Made by a program: the position numbers and the translations under genes. This document shows, one piece after another, positions 23,893 through 35,576 of a stretch of 64,000 bases of DNA. Within the stretch, counting starts at the first letter, position 1. Each line of letters starts with the position of its first letter. The notes beneath the pieces were generated by a model. That model was given only the letters and a program-made list of their open reading frames with translations, searched no databases and was not told where the DNA came from. This stretch comes from Ciborinia camelliae (taxonomy: Eukaryota > Ascomycota > Leotiomycetes > Helotiales > Sclerotiniaceae): positions 504,013 to 568,012 of the forward strand of contig JANPYM010000013.1 of NCBI GenBank assembly GCA_025890175.1, written 5' to 3'.

Positions 23893-24733
23893 CTAATAGT
23901 CCGCGTAGACTCCATCGTCATCCAGACTCTTGGAATCTGTATGGCGCTTGTAATCGATGTAGGCTCCATTATCATCCACGGCCTTGGAAACTCTATCGCG
24001 CTTTTCATTTATGTCGGGTACACCGTCATCCACGGCCTCGTTAATTCTATGGCCGTTGGAATTTGTATCGCGCTTGTAATGTATATCAGGTACACCGTCA
24101 TCCACAGCCTCATTAATTCTATGGCCGTTGGAATTTGTATCGCGCTTGTAATGTGTATCAGGTACACCGTCATCCACAGCCTCATTAATTCTATGACCGT
24201 TGGAATTTGTATCGCGCTTGTAATGTGTATCAGGTACACCGTCGTCCACAGCCTCGTTAATTCTATGGCCGTTGGAATTTGTATCGCGCTTCCAATTTAT
24301 GACGGGTACACCGTCATCCGCGCCGTTGTTAATTCTATGGCCGTTGGAATCTGTATCGCGCCTCCAATTGGTAAAGCTTCCACCATCATCAGGGCGGGTG
24401 GGATCTTCGTGGCGCTTCCAATTGGTAAAGTCCCCACCATCATCTACGGCCTCGTTAACTCTATGGCCCGTGGATTCTGTGTGGACTACGTCGTCGGCAG
24501 CGAGCCGTTCATGTATTTCGTCTGCTTTCATTGCATTAGCTTTTCAGATCGCCCATTTTGACTCAGCGATAGTACTACTTCGTTTGACAATATCTCCTGA
24601 ACAGTTATTGATTAGTCTTTGGAGAATTTGACATTCAGACGGCCTGAAAAATACCTGATTCCAAGTTGCCCAATGGAGCTGCTTGTATGGCCCCTGCCAA
24701 AACTCCAATCAAGGCAAGTCCTGTGAACTTCAT
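23893..24733 (-). pseudogene. Kex2-processed repeat precursor peptide (dikaritin-type RiPP precursor), interrupted by TGA
   Basis: Exon 1 (24655-24733) encodes a signal peptide, MKFTGLALIGVLAGAIQA, then APLGNLES. A 58-nt intron (24597-24654, gtattt...cag) follows, and exon 2 opens with a dibasic site (DIVKR). Exon 2 meets an in-frame TGA at 24544-24546. Past it, the same frame stays open for 212 codons to 23893. That part holds nine units separated by KR or RR, four of them near-identical 24-residue units (DTNSNGHRINEAVDDG then a variable end). Ends before the Kex2 sites are DFTNW, SFTNW, PVINW, PDTHY (twice), PDIHY, PDINE, YIDY and YADY. Signal peptide, Kex2-cut repeats and aromatic-ended cores match precursors of ustiloxin-, phomopsin- and asperipin-type peptides. 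The alternative to a nonsense mutation is a second intron of only 39 nt (24540-24578, gtagta...aag), which would also keep frame. Confidence 0.8.
24010..24300 (-). repeat. 72-bp tandem repeats coding the precursor units
   Basis: Four consecutive 72-bp copies (24 codons each) differ by only a few bases; neighbouring units on both sides are more diverged. This is the usual pattern of unequal exchange in repeat-peptide precursors. Confidence 0.9.
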
Positions 24734-25747
24734 TTTTAGAAAGATTTATTGAGTGGGCAATTGAAATGATGGTTGAAGCTGTAAAGTCTATGGCAAGTGC
24801 GGGAAAGGGGTTTCTCTTATAACTTTCTGGATATTAATCGAAGGCGGCCTACCGCCCAATGGAATATCATGATAGCTTATTCCAAGTTTCCAACCAATCA
24901 CAATTATAATTGATTATTATTCAAGCCTTAATACTATATAATAATGTAATGCCTTTCTAATTGACTAATATTCTTTAAAATAATTAATTATTGTAATTGG
25001 TGGAGAATCCAATTAAAGTTTTACGATTAAGGCTTTAAAGATTTTATAATTTAGTAATCGAAAGTCTAAAATGCTATCTAGTACTAGGTAGGAAAAGTAA
25101 AATTGTAAACCTTTCCAATTCAATTAATAGTGAAACCATAGGGAGTATCATTTTAGATGTTTTTGTATGATAATAAGTCATATTTATTACATTTATTATT
25201 ATGCGCACACCGTCTAGATCTACCTAACCTTGGTAGACACCTACGACTATCATTTTTCTAATTGCGGAAAAAGAAGAACAATAACATATACAGTAGGTCC
25301 AAGTCAAGTCATTTACCTACATCCATCTTTTCGAGAATGGACGGCATTATCTCAGGCCACAACATACCCTACCTGCATAGGTACGAAAACGATACCTAGC
25401 TTTGCAGTTTCTCCTTTAGTAGGTCGCGTAAATAGTTTTGTACAGACCCCTTCATAACCATGCTCCGAACTCACTGTAACCTTCGGGATTTCCTGTCCCC
25501 CATACTACAGTAATGCAGTATAGCATTTACCTGTTTGCCCGATTTGCGGAATATTAATTGCAACACATGGGGAAATCAAAGATCTATGCAAAAGGTATAC
25601 GAAAGTGTAGGAGTCCTTGTCTCCCCGGTAGTCGACCCAACTGAATGTGAACGAGTAATATTGATTGATTCCAATGCAAAGTCAACTTAACTGCAATACA
25701 CAATCCATCTGTTCACACGTCTGTGTTTTTGAAGATAACCCCTTTCG
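24734..25747. other. AT-rich intergenic
   Basis: The stretch about 24890-25220 is strongly AT-rich. The frame 25230-25457 has no features. It contains the promoter of the precursor gene. Confidence 0.45.
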
Positions 25748-26410
25748 ATGACGCGGATATATCTGTATGAAAATCAACGTTTTCACACCATCGAACAGAT
25801 TCAGTTTCCTACAAGAAAACATTTTGACAAACCAATGCTAGCCAAAATGTCCCCGGAAGCTCAACAATTTCTCGATTCCTTTGAGTCGGACTCCAAAGGA
25901 TCCAAAAATTTGCCCGTGTCTGAGACTCATATCTCTGAGGAGAAAGTATCGAATCAATTGTTCACCATTCGCAACATTTTCCATCATCTGGTCTTGGTAT
26001 CTTTCTATACTATTCTGGGCCTGGCAATCATCTTTAAGGCTGCGAGATTCAATCGGATAAGTTCATGCTGGAAACCCCAATATGGTATTGTTCCTTTTTG
26101 TTATTGATGGCAACTCTTGATATACTCTGATCCTCTATATACTTACGAGAAGAAAACTTCAAAGCTATCGATAATCTCTTTGTATCACATCAACAAGAGT
26201 CCTTCGATCTTTAAAACAGCAGCAGCTTTGTGGGCAGTCCTCTAAGTCCAGAAATTGATTCTCGATGGCAACATCTTCTCGATTCAAGACGTATCCGTGT
26301 CTCCTCCGAATTGCGCCTACAAAACCGCGAGTCAGTTTCTCTGCCAGTGCGGAAATGAAGAAATTAGAAAAACATGTTGGTAATATGTATTTGAAATTTC
26401 ATGAAGAAAT
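25748..26410 (+). pseudogene. UstYa-like (DUF3328) oxidase relic, plus strand
   Basis: The first frame (25748-26084) has a hydrophilic N-terminus (MSPEAQQFLDSFESDSKG), then one membrane helix (NIFHHLVLVSFYTILGLAII) and stops soon after a donor-like gtattg at 26085. That is the standard start of a UstYa protein. Further on (about 26228-26360) comes a second hallmark block, SPEIDSRWQHLLDSRRIRV, followed by NRESVSLPV and a TGA. A third remnant, MYLKFHEE (about 26377-26400), sits where FHxLHC should be, but the histidine-cysteine pair is gone. The splice phases of these blocks do not fit together. UstYa proteins oxidatively cyclise RiPP core peptides. This copy looks non-functional. Confidence 0.55.
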
Positions 26411-27129
26411 CACGCTAGTATACTGGGACCCCTTACAATGACATAATGATTGTTCTTACCTACCAGTAAATGCTAACAAATTCCTCTATTTGGTCCTTGA
26501 CCACTTTTTTCTGGGAAGATGGTGAGCTACGACCGAGAGGAAATGGGACAAAAACTTTGCATGGGTGTGTTGTTTGGAATTCTATGATCGAATCGATGGC
26601 ACAGGCTCTCTTTTCTAAGGATGAGGTCATAGATTTGCAGAATTCGTTTCAGCGACGTGATTGAGGAAGAACATCAAATGTATGTAGATAACAAAATGAG
26701 GGAAGATTGTGGTTTCCACCTACACCTGCAGGTTCAATATCGTAAACACGATTATCACGGTTGGACCTCGATCTATGGTAGTATCAGTTTTCATAGGTTC
26801 TCCTCTTTCGTTCTCGCGAATCTAACACATAGGATTTATGCATCCTGCAATACCTCGTCAGACACTGGTCTTCTGAGCTTGTGGAACATTTCTGCAGACT
26901 TCTGCACACCACATGCAACTGATATGTCGATCGTCAAGCCCGCTAATCTCGGATTATCTTACTATCACTTGGGCGATTTCTTTATTGGTTGATCACTATC
27001 TCTGAAATCATTGGAGGTACATATATATTGCCTGTAGAATGCCTGATATCTCCCCCCCCACCCGACAAATCCGTGCCTATCGACTTACGTCTTACGATTC
27101 AATTGGAGACTGTCTGTCACTTAAGAATT
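26411..27129. other. region of decayed sequence between UstYa-like relics
   Basis: Plus-strand frames 26470-26664 and 26657-26992 are open but show no recognisable domain. They may be remnants of the same or another cluster gene. Confidence 0.3.
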
Positions 27130-28074
27130 GAAGAAGTTGGCTCCAATGAATACACTAATGCTGCACTGGCACACCAAATCCGTGAACCCCATTAACGTCA
27201 GGCTCTGTGAGCTCCAAGGTCGTGTCTGCGTTGCACATTAAACTTTGCCTCAGCAAATCAATGCAATGCCTGATATGGGGTGGAGAATCCATTTTTGAAA
27301 GCTTAATGCTTTTATTCCCATGAATGTCGTCGTTGGACATAGCATAGTAGAGCTCCCAACACCCCTGTCGGATATTGTCCTACAATATATAGATATTTAT
27401 AAATGACTCTAGATCTTGAAGAAAGAATATATGTACTGCAATTGAGGGGTCACATACCAATCAATGCAGCTGGTGAATTCTGTATATATGAAAATTGTTG
27501 ATTTCCCTTAAATCTCTCGGCATATTAGGAAAGAACTGGCGGACCTGTGGACAATGACAATTAAAACAATGATGTATATACTCCGATCTACGTTAGCCAT
27601 TGGGACAATGAGCAATCTTGAACGGCATGGGGCGAGGATGTAGACACATTCAGACCCGAAAGATGGGGAAATCCACCCCCACGGTGGGCGTTTTTGCCAT
27701 TTGGCGATGGTCCGCGACAATGTCCGAGAAAGGATATACTTGAACCGCAGCAAAACTGGGGCTAAGGTTGGTCTAATTGCAACAAGGGGGGACGAACTAG
27801 TGAATTGAAACTCCCATAATGCAATATTGCAAAGTAAAATTTGTAATTAACTTTGCGTTGAATAACCAAAATCGGTTAAGGCAAAATAGTGAGGGGTTTT
27901 GCCTATTGCCAATGATGATCTAGATATTCTTCAGTGTAATAACATTCCGAGCCAATACTGCTAGTTGCGTCTTATCTATCCCCCAAAACCATACTATCTG
28001 TCTCACTTACTCCTTCGATGAACAATGACCATGGCGATACCTCCAGCAAGTAATAACCCGATAATCCTCATCAT
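27130..28074 (-). pseudogene. UstYa-like (DUF3328) oxidase relic, minus strand, TGA in a HxxHC motif
   Basis: The strongest block reads HIRHCIDLLRQSLMCNADTT, then NGVHGFGV (27190-27300), which is the second HxxHC motif and C-terminal part of the family. Upstream, across a 78-nt intron (27380-27457, gtatgt...tag), the exon ends with RIHQLH and then TGA (27461-27463), exactly where the first HxxHC motif needs Cys; the frame continues as LDNIRQGCWELYYAM. After GFGV a small deletion shifts the frame, so the usual HQCR end is lost, though QCSISVFIGANFF is readable in the next frame. A GGGFPHL block near 27680 and a membrane-helix frame at 28020-28074 (MMRIIGLLLAGGIAMVIV, with a gtaagt donor) may be its earlier parts. 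In the family this enzyme modifies RiPP core peptides; this copy is broken. Confidence 0.65.
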
Positions 28075-29032
28075 ACCCAATTCCACGTTTCTCTCAACCC
28101 CAGCCCCAAAAATCTATTAAAAGTATTGCTTCAGGCCGTTAAGAATCAATTGCACCCTCATAATAATATCCTCATCATCTGGCACATCTTAATATGATAG
28201 CCCAAGCCAAGTGCGGAGGGGCATGCCTAGAGAGCGGGTTTGGGTTAAGTTTTCGGAAGTATGAATTGTAAAATTCGACTTTGCTCATGGGATATGGTAT
28301 TTAATACATGATGCGAGGTGTTTTTTTTTTCATGGGTATTTGACGAGGCTACGGAGTGTGGAAGGTTTACTGCGTGACATATATCACCAATCATGCCACC
28401 TGGCGAGTAGAGTTTCGGATACACAGAACTACCTAATAAGATATACTTCAGATTTATATCTATTATCAAGATAGAGCGTAAAGATATCTCTAACCCCCCA
28501 TAAAGAAACAGGTAAGTATATCTGGCTATTAAGATTTTACCGACCAAGTTTTTCGGTAATGTCATTCATTACATTAGAAGTCACTTGCAATGGCAGCCTT
28601 GCAGAATAATAAATCAACGAATTTTATTTATTCCTTAGAGAATCAAGAATTATCTCGATTTGAATGCATAATGACTGCCCATCTACCTAAAATTACCTCC
28701 GAGTCTGTGATACCTCAGACTGCAATGCCATATTGTATTGGGTATATCCTAGCCGTGTGGAGATATGAATATGCTCCTTTTGTGCGCCTGCCTGTAGAAA
28801 AGTGGTATGAGAGGAACGACAAAAGGAAAAGAAAAACGACGCATATGCAGAGATCTTTAGTAACTTCCTCCCAACCCTGAAACGAAACCCTCGGAAAATG
28901 GAAAAGGAAAAAGATCTATGATAGGTAATGCTTCAAAGTCAAAGTCAAAGTCAAAGTCAAAGACTGAGACATCCATCGAAGCAATGACCTGACATCATAA
29001 AAGATATCCATCCTAAGTCATCAACCTTTCAT
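28075..29032. other. intergenic, short (tcaaag)n tract
   Basis: No supported gene; frames at 28245-28565 and 28590-28880 have no domain. A tcaaag hexamer is repeated about five times at 28935-28965. Confidence 0.4.
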
Positions 29033-31773
29033 CTAACGAACCATCAGTCCCGCGAAACCCCTTAGTCTGACGCGATCCATGATAGCATCTTTGCGTACAG
29101 GAATAGGACCTCCTCCATCGTTTCTCTGCATATCCATATTCGAATCCGAACCGCCAGCTTCATTTCCATTCAAAGTCTCGCTACCATCATCACTACTGAT
29201 ACTAATGGCGGTAGCCTCGTCATCCTCCACGTCCTCCGTATCCTCATACTCACTCCCACCACTATCCTCCGAATCTTGATTCGCAATTTGAGCATCTCGG
29301 TTATTCGGATCCGCAGTTTGATGTGGCTTAATTATAAAATCAACGGCATCTTTCAATTCATCCAATACGCCAACACATTGACCGATAAATGTGCCTGGTT
29401 GTGCGACTGATTTGAGAGGTTGATGGAGGAGTCGGGCCCACTTCAGTGGTATAGTTGATTCTTCAGGGTGATCGTAACTGGTAATGTATGTGACCACTGC
29501 TGCCGAGTATATGACATATTGTGCGAACTGATTTTGGTATAAAAGTTAGTTTTGTATATGATTTAAAAATGGAAAGAAGACTGGGAGGAAGTTGGTGGTT
29601 ATGAGAAGTAGAAAGGGAGCGAGTGAGAAAAATAAAACTTACCCAAGCACTTCGAAAAGGTAGTGATCCAACAAAATCGCCGTACTCAGAATGTGACGTG
29701 ATGATTTTGTAGATAGACATGCATGCATCAACAAGGATACCGTTGATTTCATCAACTTCTTCGGCAAGTTTTTGCCTGGGGGTTGGATTTTCTTTTTCCT
29801 CATTTTCACGGTCAGTATCAGGTTCGGAGTCCTCGAAAACTTCTATGTAGAGAAGGAAATTGCGAAGCAGAAGAATCTTGGCATGGTAATATGCGATCAA
29901 AAGTTCTGTTCTTTGGCGGTTGTAAATCTCGTTCAAAGTTTTGGGGTCGGCATCAATCAAAAGACCAGCTTTCTTCTTCCAGGCAGAAAGGTCTGTACGC
30001 ATATAGGTTTTGGCAAGAATCAAGTGCCTATTGACATCAAGTCCGCGAATTCCATAAATTTCCTTTGAAATTTTACTGATGATTATAACCAGTCTATTTA
30101 CGTCAATTAGCGATAGTGTCAAAGTTATTAGAAGGAATAGCAACTCACTCTGTCTGCAGGATTGATGCCAAGTTCATCGAGATGGTAGTTTTACCAGAAG
30201 TCATTAAAAACGTCGAAGTAAGATGCCTGTCTTCGACAGACTTTGGCAAATCCTAATTAAACTGTTAGTATTCTTTGACTTTAGTAGGTTTTACATGCTG
30301 TCATGTTTGTCTTTGACATTTTAGAAAACAATGATATTTTATATCTGCCATGAATCACATTAAAGTCAATGACCAATCAATGGCCAATCAATGACCAATA
30401 GACAACTAAGGAGCTGGTTGATACCCTCACTCAGTCGGATTTTAAACTCTCAGTGAAGAAAGGGGTCAGGGAAACAACTAAGCAATGACTAAACAGACCT
30501 GCATAACAAAGAATCGAGAAACTTGGTGTACTGTCTAGCAGAAGAGAATAGCTTACCTGATTAGTATTATTCAGTGCAATAAGTTGTGGCCGACCATCTA
30601 GCGCATAGCTAAGGTATTTATCGAGGGCAAAAGCCGCCCAAAAGACTCTCTTTCTGCATTCGATATCTATCAAATTGATGATACCTTGATGGCTGTCTTG
30701 GTGGTGGATTCCGAGAGTGTATATAAGGGTGACCACAGTTCCAAAAGTGCTCCAGCATTGGTTGATTCTACCTCGAGCTAGGAGATAAAAACATTGTAGT
30801 AAGCGCGCTTGAATACTAATGAGGTTGGGACGACCAGTTTCTGATTTCAGTTGCTCATCTGCTAGTTGAAAGTAACGCATACTGTTGAAAATAAAGATGT
30901 TAGTAAGGGGATTGAAATCTAGAAGGATTTCTTGCTGACCTTGTGTCAAGTTCTGTAGTTTCAGATCCTGTAAGATAAGCTTGAGCGGAAGCGAAAATTA
31001 AAAGGACTGCTGCATTCCTGCTTTTGAGATCTTGTTTCTGTAAAGTATAACCATCATCAGACAGTAGATCCACTGCCCAATGTTCCACAGTTGGTATGTG
31101 AAAGAAGAGCATGCTTGGAGACACTTTTTCAAAATATGTCTCAACCAGCTTAGAACCTACGTCATTATTAGGTAGGGCAACCATACTTGTGGTTCTATGT
31201 GTTGGCATAGGTAGATCTCCAAATGCAGAAACCAAAACAGGAAATCTTTGAAGGAAAGTAGCATTCGAACTACTGTTCAACTGCTGTTGATGCGAAAAAG
31301 ACATTGTTTGTGTATTAGTTAATACTTCACCATTAGCCCCAAGACTTGGTAGTAACTGTCTTTGTGAGGAATTGACTGAGTTGAACCCAAAGTTGAGGTC
31401 ATAAATTGTAGTTTGGTCTCGAGCAGGATTCGTTCTTATTTTCGGTGCTAGCCCACGGCTATAAGGGGCATCGTATGTGCATTCGTGCTCTAGTCCCATT
31501 CCTATACAATATCCGCAAGGCTTATCACCTGAACACTTTGTTTTCGCCCTGTAAAATTATCAGCCAGACGACAATAAGCCCTTGAATCATCACGTGATTG
31601 TATGTGGAACAAAGGGGAGGGAGTTCCGGAAAACGAAATATTACTTACTTCTTGCACTTATCGCATGCTCGAGTCGATCTTCTTCGTTCACCATTTCTTC
31701 CCCTCCTTGTTGTTGGCCGAGCAAAGGAATTACCATGGGGGATTGTTGTCCTAGGTGGTAGGTTGTCTTGCAT
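29033..31773 (-). CDS. Zn2Cys6 transcription factor with fungal-specific regulator domain
   Basis: Six exons (minus strand: 31649-31773, 30940-31548, 30557-30881, 30149-30252, 29643-30093, 29033-29527) keep frame and give 702 residues. Residues 37-65 are a textbook GAL4-type cluster, C-x2-C-x6-C-x5-C-x2-C-x8-C, beginning ACDKCKKAKTKC after a basic stretch. The intron splits it just after CDKCKK, as is common. The middle (about 180-480) is the fungal_trans domain (PF04082), with LVETYFEKVSPSMLFFHIPT, RLLQCFYLLARGRINQCWS and RKRVFWAAFALDKYLSYAL, followed by GRPQLI and the DLPKSVED motif. The last ~100 residues are acidic. The gene is intact and sits beside the decayed RiPP genes, so it may have been their regulator or may control unrelated targets. 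Intron 3 (30253-30556) is 304 nt, far longer than the others. Confidence 0.88.
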
Positions 31774-32537
31774 CTTGATGGATTTCAAAATATTGATAAT
31801 ATTGAGAAAATCCTCCAGTTGCGCGTTGTGGATGTATCAGAATATGTGGGTTGTAAGTTGAAGTTGTAGGATTGGGAAAATCGAAAAATGAAAATAGAGA
31901 GGAGGTTCAAAGACAACCTTGGAAATAAGTGGTGGGTGACTCGGATAAACACGCAAAAAGGTTTCCGATAGCTAGCGAGCCAATCCAGCCAATAGACGCT
32001 AAGACATTTCCGGATTTAAATTTCGAGGATGGAACAATTCTGATAGGTGCAAAGAATGGTATTTATTCAATTCGGAAATAGAAGATGGCAGTATAAATCC
32101 AAAAATATTGAGGAAATATCTCTGATTGGCTTCGAGGGGTCTTGTTTACTCGAAATATCCATAGAAAAAACAGCCAACCAGGTGCCTACATATAATTTTT
32201 GAACCGAAGAAAGGAAATCTTACCTCTGATCTATGTATCAGTAAATTTATCCGCAGAAGAAATAGAAATATAGTCAGTCAACAAGACCATATCAAATCCT
32301 CCATAGATCTCAAAAATATTTATGACTAAAAGTCTTTTCCGAACACAGTGCAAGTATCTTCCGACATCACATCTTCGCTTTTCCTCTGGGTTGATAGCTT
32401 CAACTTGTCTGAACCACTCGTCTTCGTGCTTTTCCGTTTGCCGAATAAGTTCAACCCTTCCAATTCACTCACTAACTTTCGTGTTTTTCTGTCACTCACC
32501 CCAATACTTTTCTCAATAGCAGGCAGCTTCAACCTCT
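31774..32537. other. intergenic
   Basis: It holds the regulator's promoter and the 3' side of the MFS relic. The minus frame 32326-32541 and the overlapping plus frames have no domain. Confidence 0.4.
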
Positions 32538-34383
32538 TCAAGTCACTTGCGTTCTACCCATCACTATTCTCTCAAGATCAACCTTCTCCGCGCCAATTGC
32601 AATGCCTTGATCTGTCACAAGAGCCTGGTTGGCATCATAACCTTTAACAAGACAATTGGCAATCATACCGGCCACAGCAAATTCACAAATGACGACCCAA
32701 ATCGTCTTGATATATTTTGCAGATACAATTTTGAAGTCCACCACTTCCAGAGTATCGGTTGGCAGAGCATTGATCAGTGAAATTAGAGCCTCCGCGCTTG
32801 CAGCTTCCGTTTCAAGAGTGTATTCAAATTGTGCCGCGGGGACGGTAAGTGTAGACTGGCTTCGAGTTCAGAGCATTCGGTTTTGGAATATGCAGCCTCC
32901 GCTAATTATTGTCAGTACAGTTACATTCCATGAATAGTCAAAAGGCAATACCAGGAACGAGTCTGAAGAAATTTGTTTGGATATAAGAGAAGAGGGGACG
33001 AGAGCAAAGCAGGGAGCACAGAAGCTAGTCCATTTGATCCACTACTTTGTGAAGAGGGAAACAAGGACATGATCCAAAAGCAGGCAGTAGGGAAGGCAGT
33101 TAAGAAACAAATGGCAAATGCGAAGAATAGGAAAAGGGGACCAGAGTTTACATGGCAACACCAACAGTTTGACCAAAAGCACGAAATAGTGTGAGCAACC
33201 TAGCCGCAGTGGCAGCATATTCAGCCGGAATAGAAGCTTGGATGACTAGATTCATAGCTGCACACAAAAGCCCCATTCCAACACCACTTCCTAACACCAG
33301 GAAACCCCATGACACAACCGGAGTCCCAATATCAAGCCGACACTACATACTACAAGCAAATGCTGCCAAAGTCCATCCAAGCCACAGATTCTATCGATAT
33401 CTTACTGTTTTTGCTGCAAGAATTCCAATAATCTTAGCGAAGGAGAAAATGGTGAGAGTTTCGGGAAGGATAGAAACTCCGGTCATATTGGATGTGTAGC
33501 CTTGGACAAAATTGAAGTAGAATGTCGCATAAAAGACAATCGACCAAAGAATCATATCGTGAAAGAAGGATGCGATGGATGTTGAACGTTTGCGAAACAG
33601 TCCAGTTGGTATAATCGGTTTCTTCATCCAACGCTTCATATACACATAAGCCGACAAGTCCAGCGGCTCCCAACAAGCAGCCGGACCAAAGTATGTCACT
33701 TCGTCGATGAATAACTCACTCCACCCCAAGCGAATGGAATCAAAAACTATTTCAAAGATCCAAAGAAGACTAATGAGCCGATATAGTCGATTTACGATAG
33801 CTTCTCCTCGAACGCCCTTTCCTTTCTCTCCAGCTTCAAGAACCAAACAATTCCAACAACTCCAACGATGAAAAGGGGTAAATTTAGGTAGAGAATTCAT
33901 CTCCAAGCATTTTTCTCTGCCAAAAATCACTCATTAACGGTTTAGTAACACTATCTAATGCCTACGCCACGCCCAAGAAAGTCATAGCATTTCTTCTTTG
34001 TGGTAATGGAACCATATCTGTTATCAAAGCTTCCGTGAGTGCAAGAATACATGCAACACCACTTCCTTGAGAAAATAGCCTACTAATAAGGTTGCCAGAT
34101 TGTAGAAGTCAGTATGAAAGAGGTACCATACCCATACCAGAAAGCCCCAATTGCATTTCCAATTAGGGCTTGAGATATTGTCTATATGAATGGAAGCTTC
34201 AAAGTTTGAACAAGAGAACAATTTGAAGAAAGAACTGACTGGCAGAGCCTCTATCATGGTAGCATCAAATGCGCAAGAAAGATTGACAATCAATTTCGAA
34301 GTACAATCAGCTATATATATTTTTCCTGGGTTAAAGGCTAGTACTGGTTTATCACCAACTTTCATAGTTGTAGATGGTGCCAT
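32538..34383 (-). pseudogene. MFS multidrug-type transporter, multiply disrupted
   Basis: Pieces of a drug:H+ antiporter of the major facilitator superfamily can be followed in order on the minus strand. An N-terminal helix reads SCAFDATMIEALPV. A block ISQALIGNAIGAFWYGYGTS ends in STIWQP. Then, after the loss of about 35 codons (near 34080-34095), comes QGSGVACILALTEALITDMV with LPQRRNAMTFLGVA and a TAG at 33962-33964. GAAGLVGLCVYEA and the next block KKPIIPTGLFRKRSTSIASF lie in different frames (shift near 33620-33640). The C-terminus ends with KGYDANQALVTDQG near 32590. A deletion, a nonsense codon and a frameshift make function very unlikely. In RiPP clusters such a gene would export the product. 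Confidence 0.75.
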
Positions 34384-35576
34384 GCCTCCCGGACCATGAG
34401 TTGACCTGAAGTCTTCAGATTGTCTATGAAAATATGACACTATCCAGAAATTTAGGAAAGAATACAACAAGAAAATATAACAATTAAGATGGTGCATAAA
34501 TCTACCTTGTTTATAATCTATCCATTGACTGAGAAAGACTTCCCTTGAAGCAAGTCAGGCCTCCAAGCTTAGGAGTGTACAATGAATGCTCAATCAATGA
34601 GGACATTTCAAAACATAAACAAATCAAAGCCTCGAGCAAAGAAAGCAAATATGACCAGAAAGTATGCAAAAGTTAAAATGCATACCGGTTGTTTATAGAT
34701 CTCCAAGCTCTAGCTGGAATTTGAAATAATGACAACAATGGTCATTCCAAAAAGGAAAAAAAAAACCTTCATACCCCGGAAAACAACCTAATCACCCACC
34801 CAAATGTTTTGGGTGCATATTATTGTTAGAAATCATTGAAACTACAAGCATCACTGGTACCCAACAGTAGGTAAGTTATTCTAGGAATTATCTACCAAGG
34901 CCGGGAGAGAGCCCGGGGTTATAAATATTGTGTCACTTGTCCGAGAGTAGATGGACCAAGATCTGGAGGCAATGATTCTCATCGGCTTGTGGTCAGTCAT
35001 CAGTCGATTGTCTATATCTTAGTGTTTACTGTTATCATCCTTTAGCCAAATGAAAAGATTAATAGACATTCTTTCAAAAATTGCTTTCCCATGAAGTTCC
35101 CGGGCCTTACTGTGTCTTCATGCTATCGAGCTAAAAATAGAGTGAACATATCATGGTTAAGCACTTCAATCAACCAGTTGGCTTATGGGTTGCCGTTTCT
35201 GACTTGAGAGCATCACCGAGCGATATGAAATTCGAAGGCATTGGTAAAAGTAAAAGATATATGATTGAAAGGTTACCCCTCGAATGATGATGTAGGTTCA
35301 TTCGTTTGTGAAGTAGACTTCACAAACGGCCGATCACGTGTGAGGGGAGATGAATAACACCTTGCATGGGTGGCACTAAACTATTTTGGCGCCCTAGGAA
35401 TTCCCAATTTTATCAGAACCACCACCACGAACAAGTTTCTCAAGTATTTGTTTTCTTTTCGTTGGATTCTACTTTTCGTGACATTTTCAATTACATTCTC
35501 ATAACGGAGTGTTTCATCTTATCAAGCGATGAGAGAGATGTTAGGATTTTCAATTTTTTAGAATCTTCCTAGGCTT
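34384..35576. other. intergenic, no gene seen
   Basis: AT-rich spacer between the MFS relic and the rhodopsin-like gene. No repeats or RNA genes were recognised. Confidence 0.45.

Noticed and set aside
24010..24300. CRISPR-like array
   Set aside because: 72-bp units are contiguous and coding, without spacers; host is eukaryotic.
23752..24561. 269-codon plus-strand frame over the RiPP precursor
   Set aside because: Antisense shadow of the 72-bp tandem repeats; the minus frame has the signal peptide and Kex2 sites.
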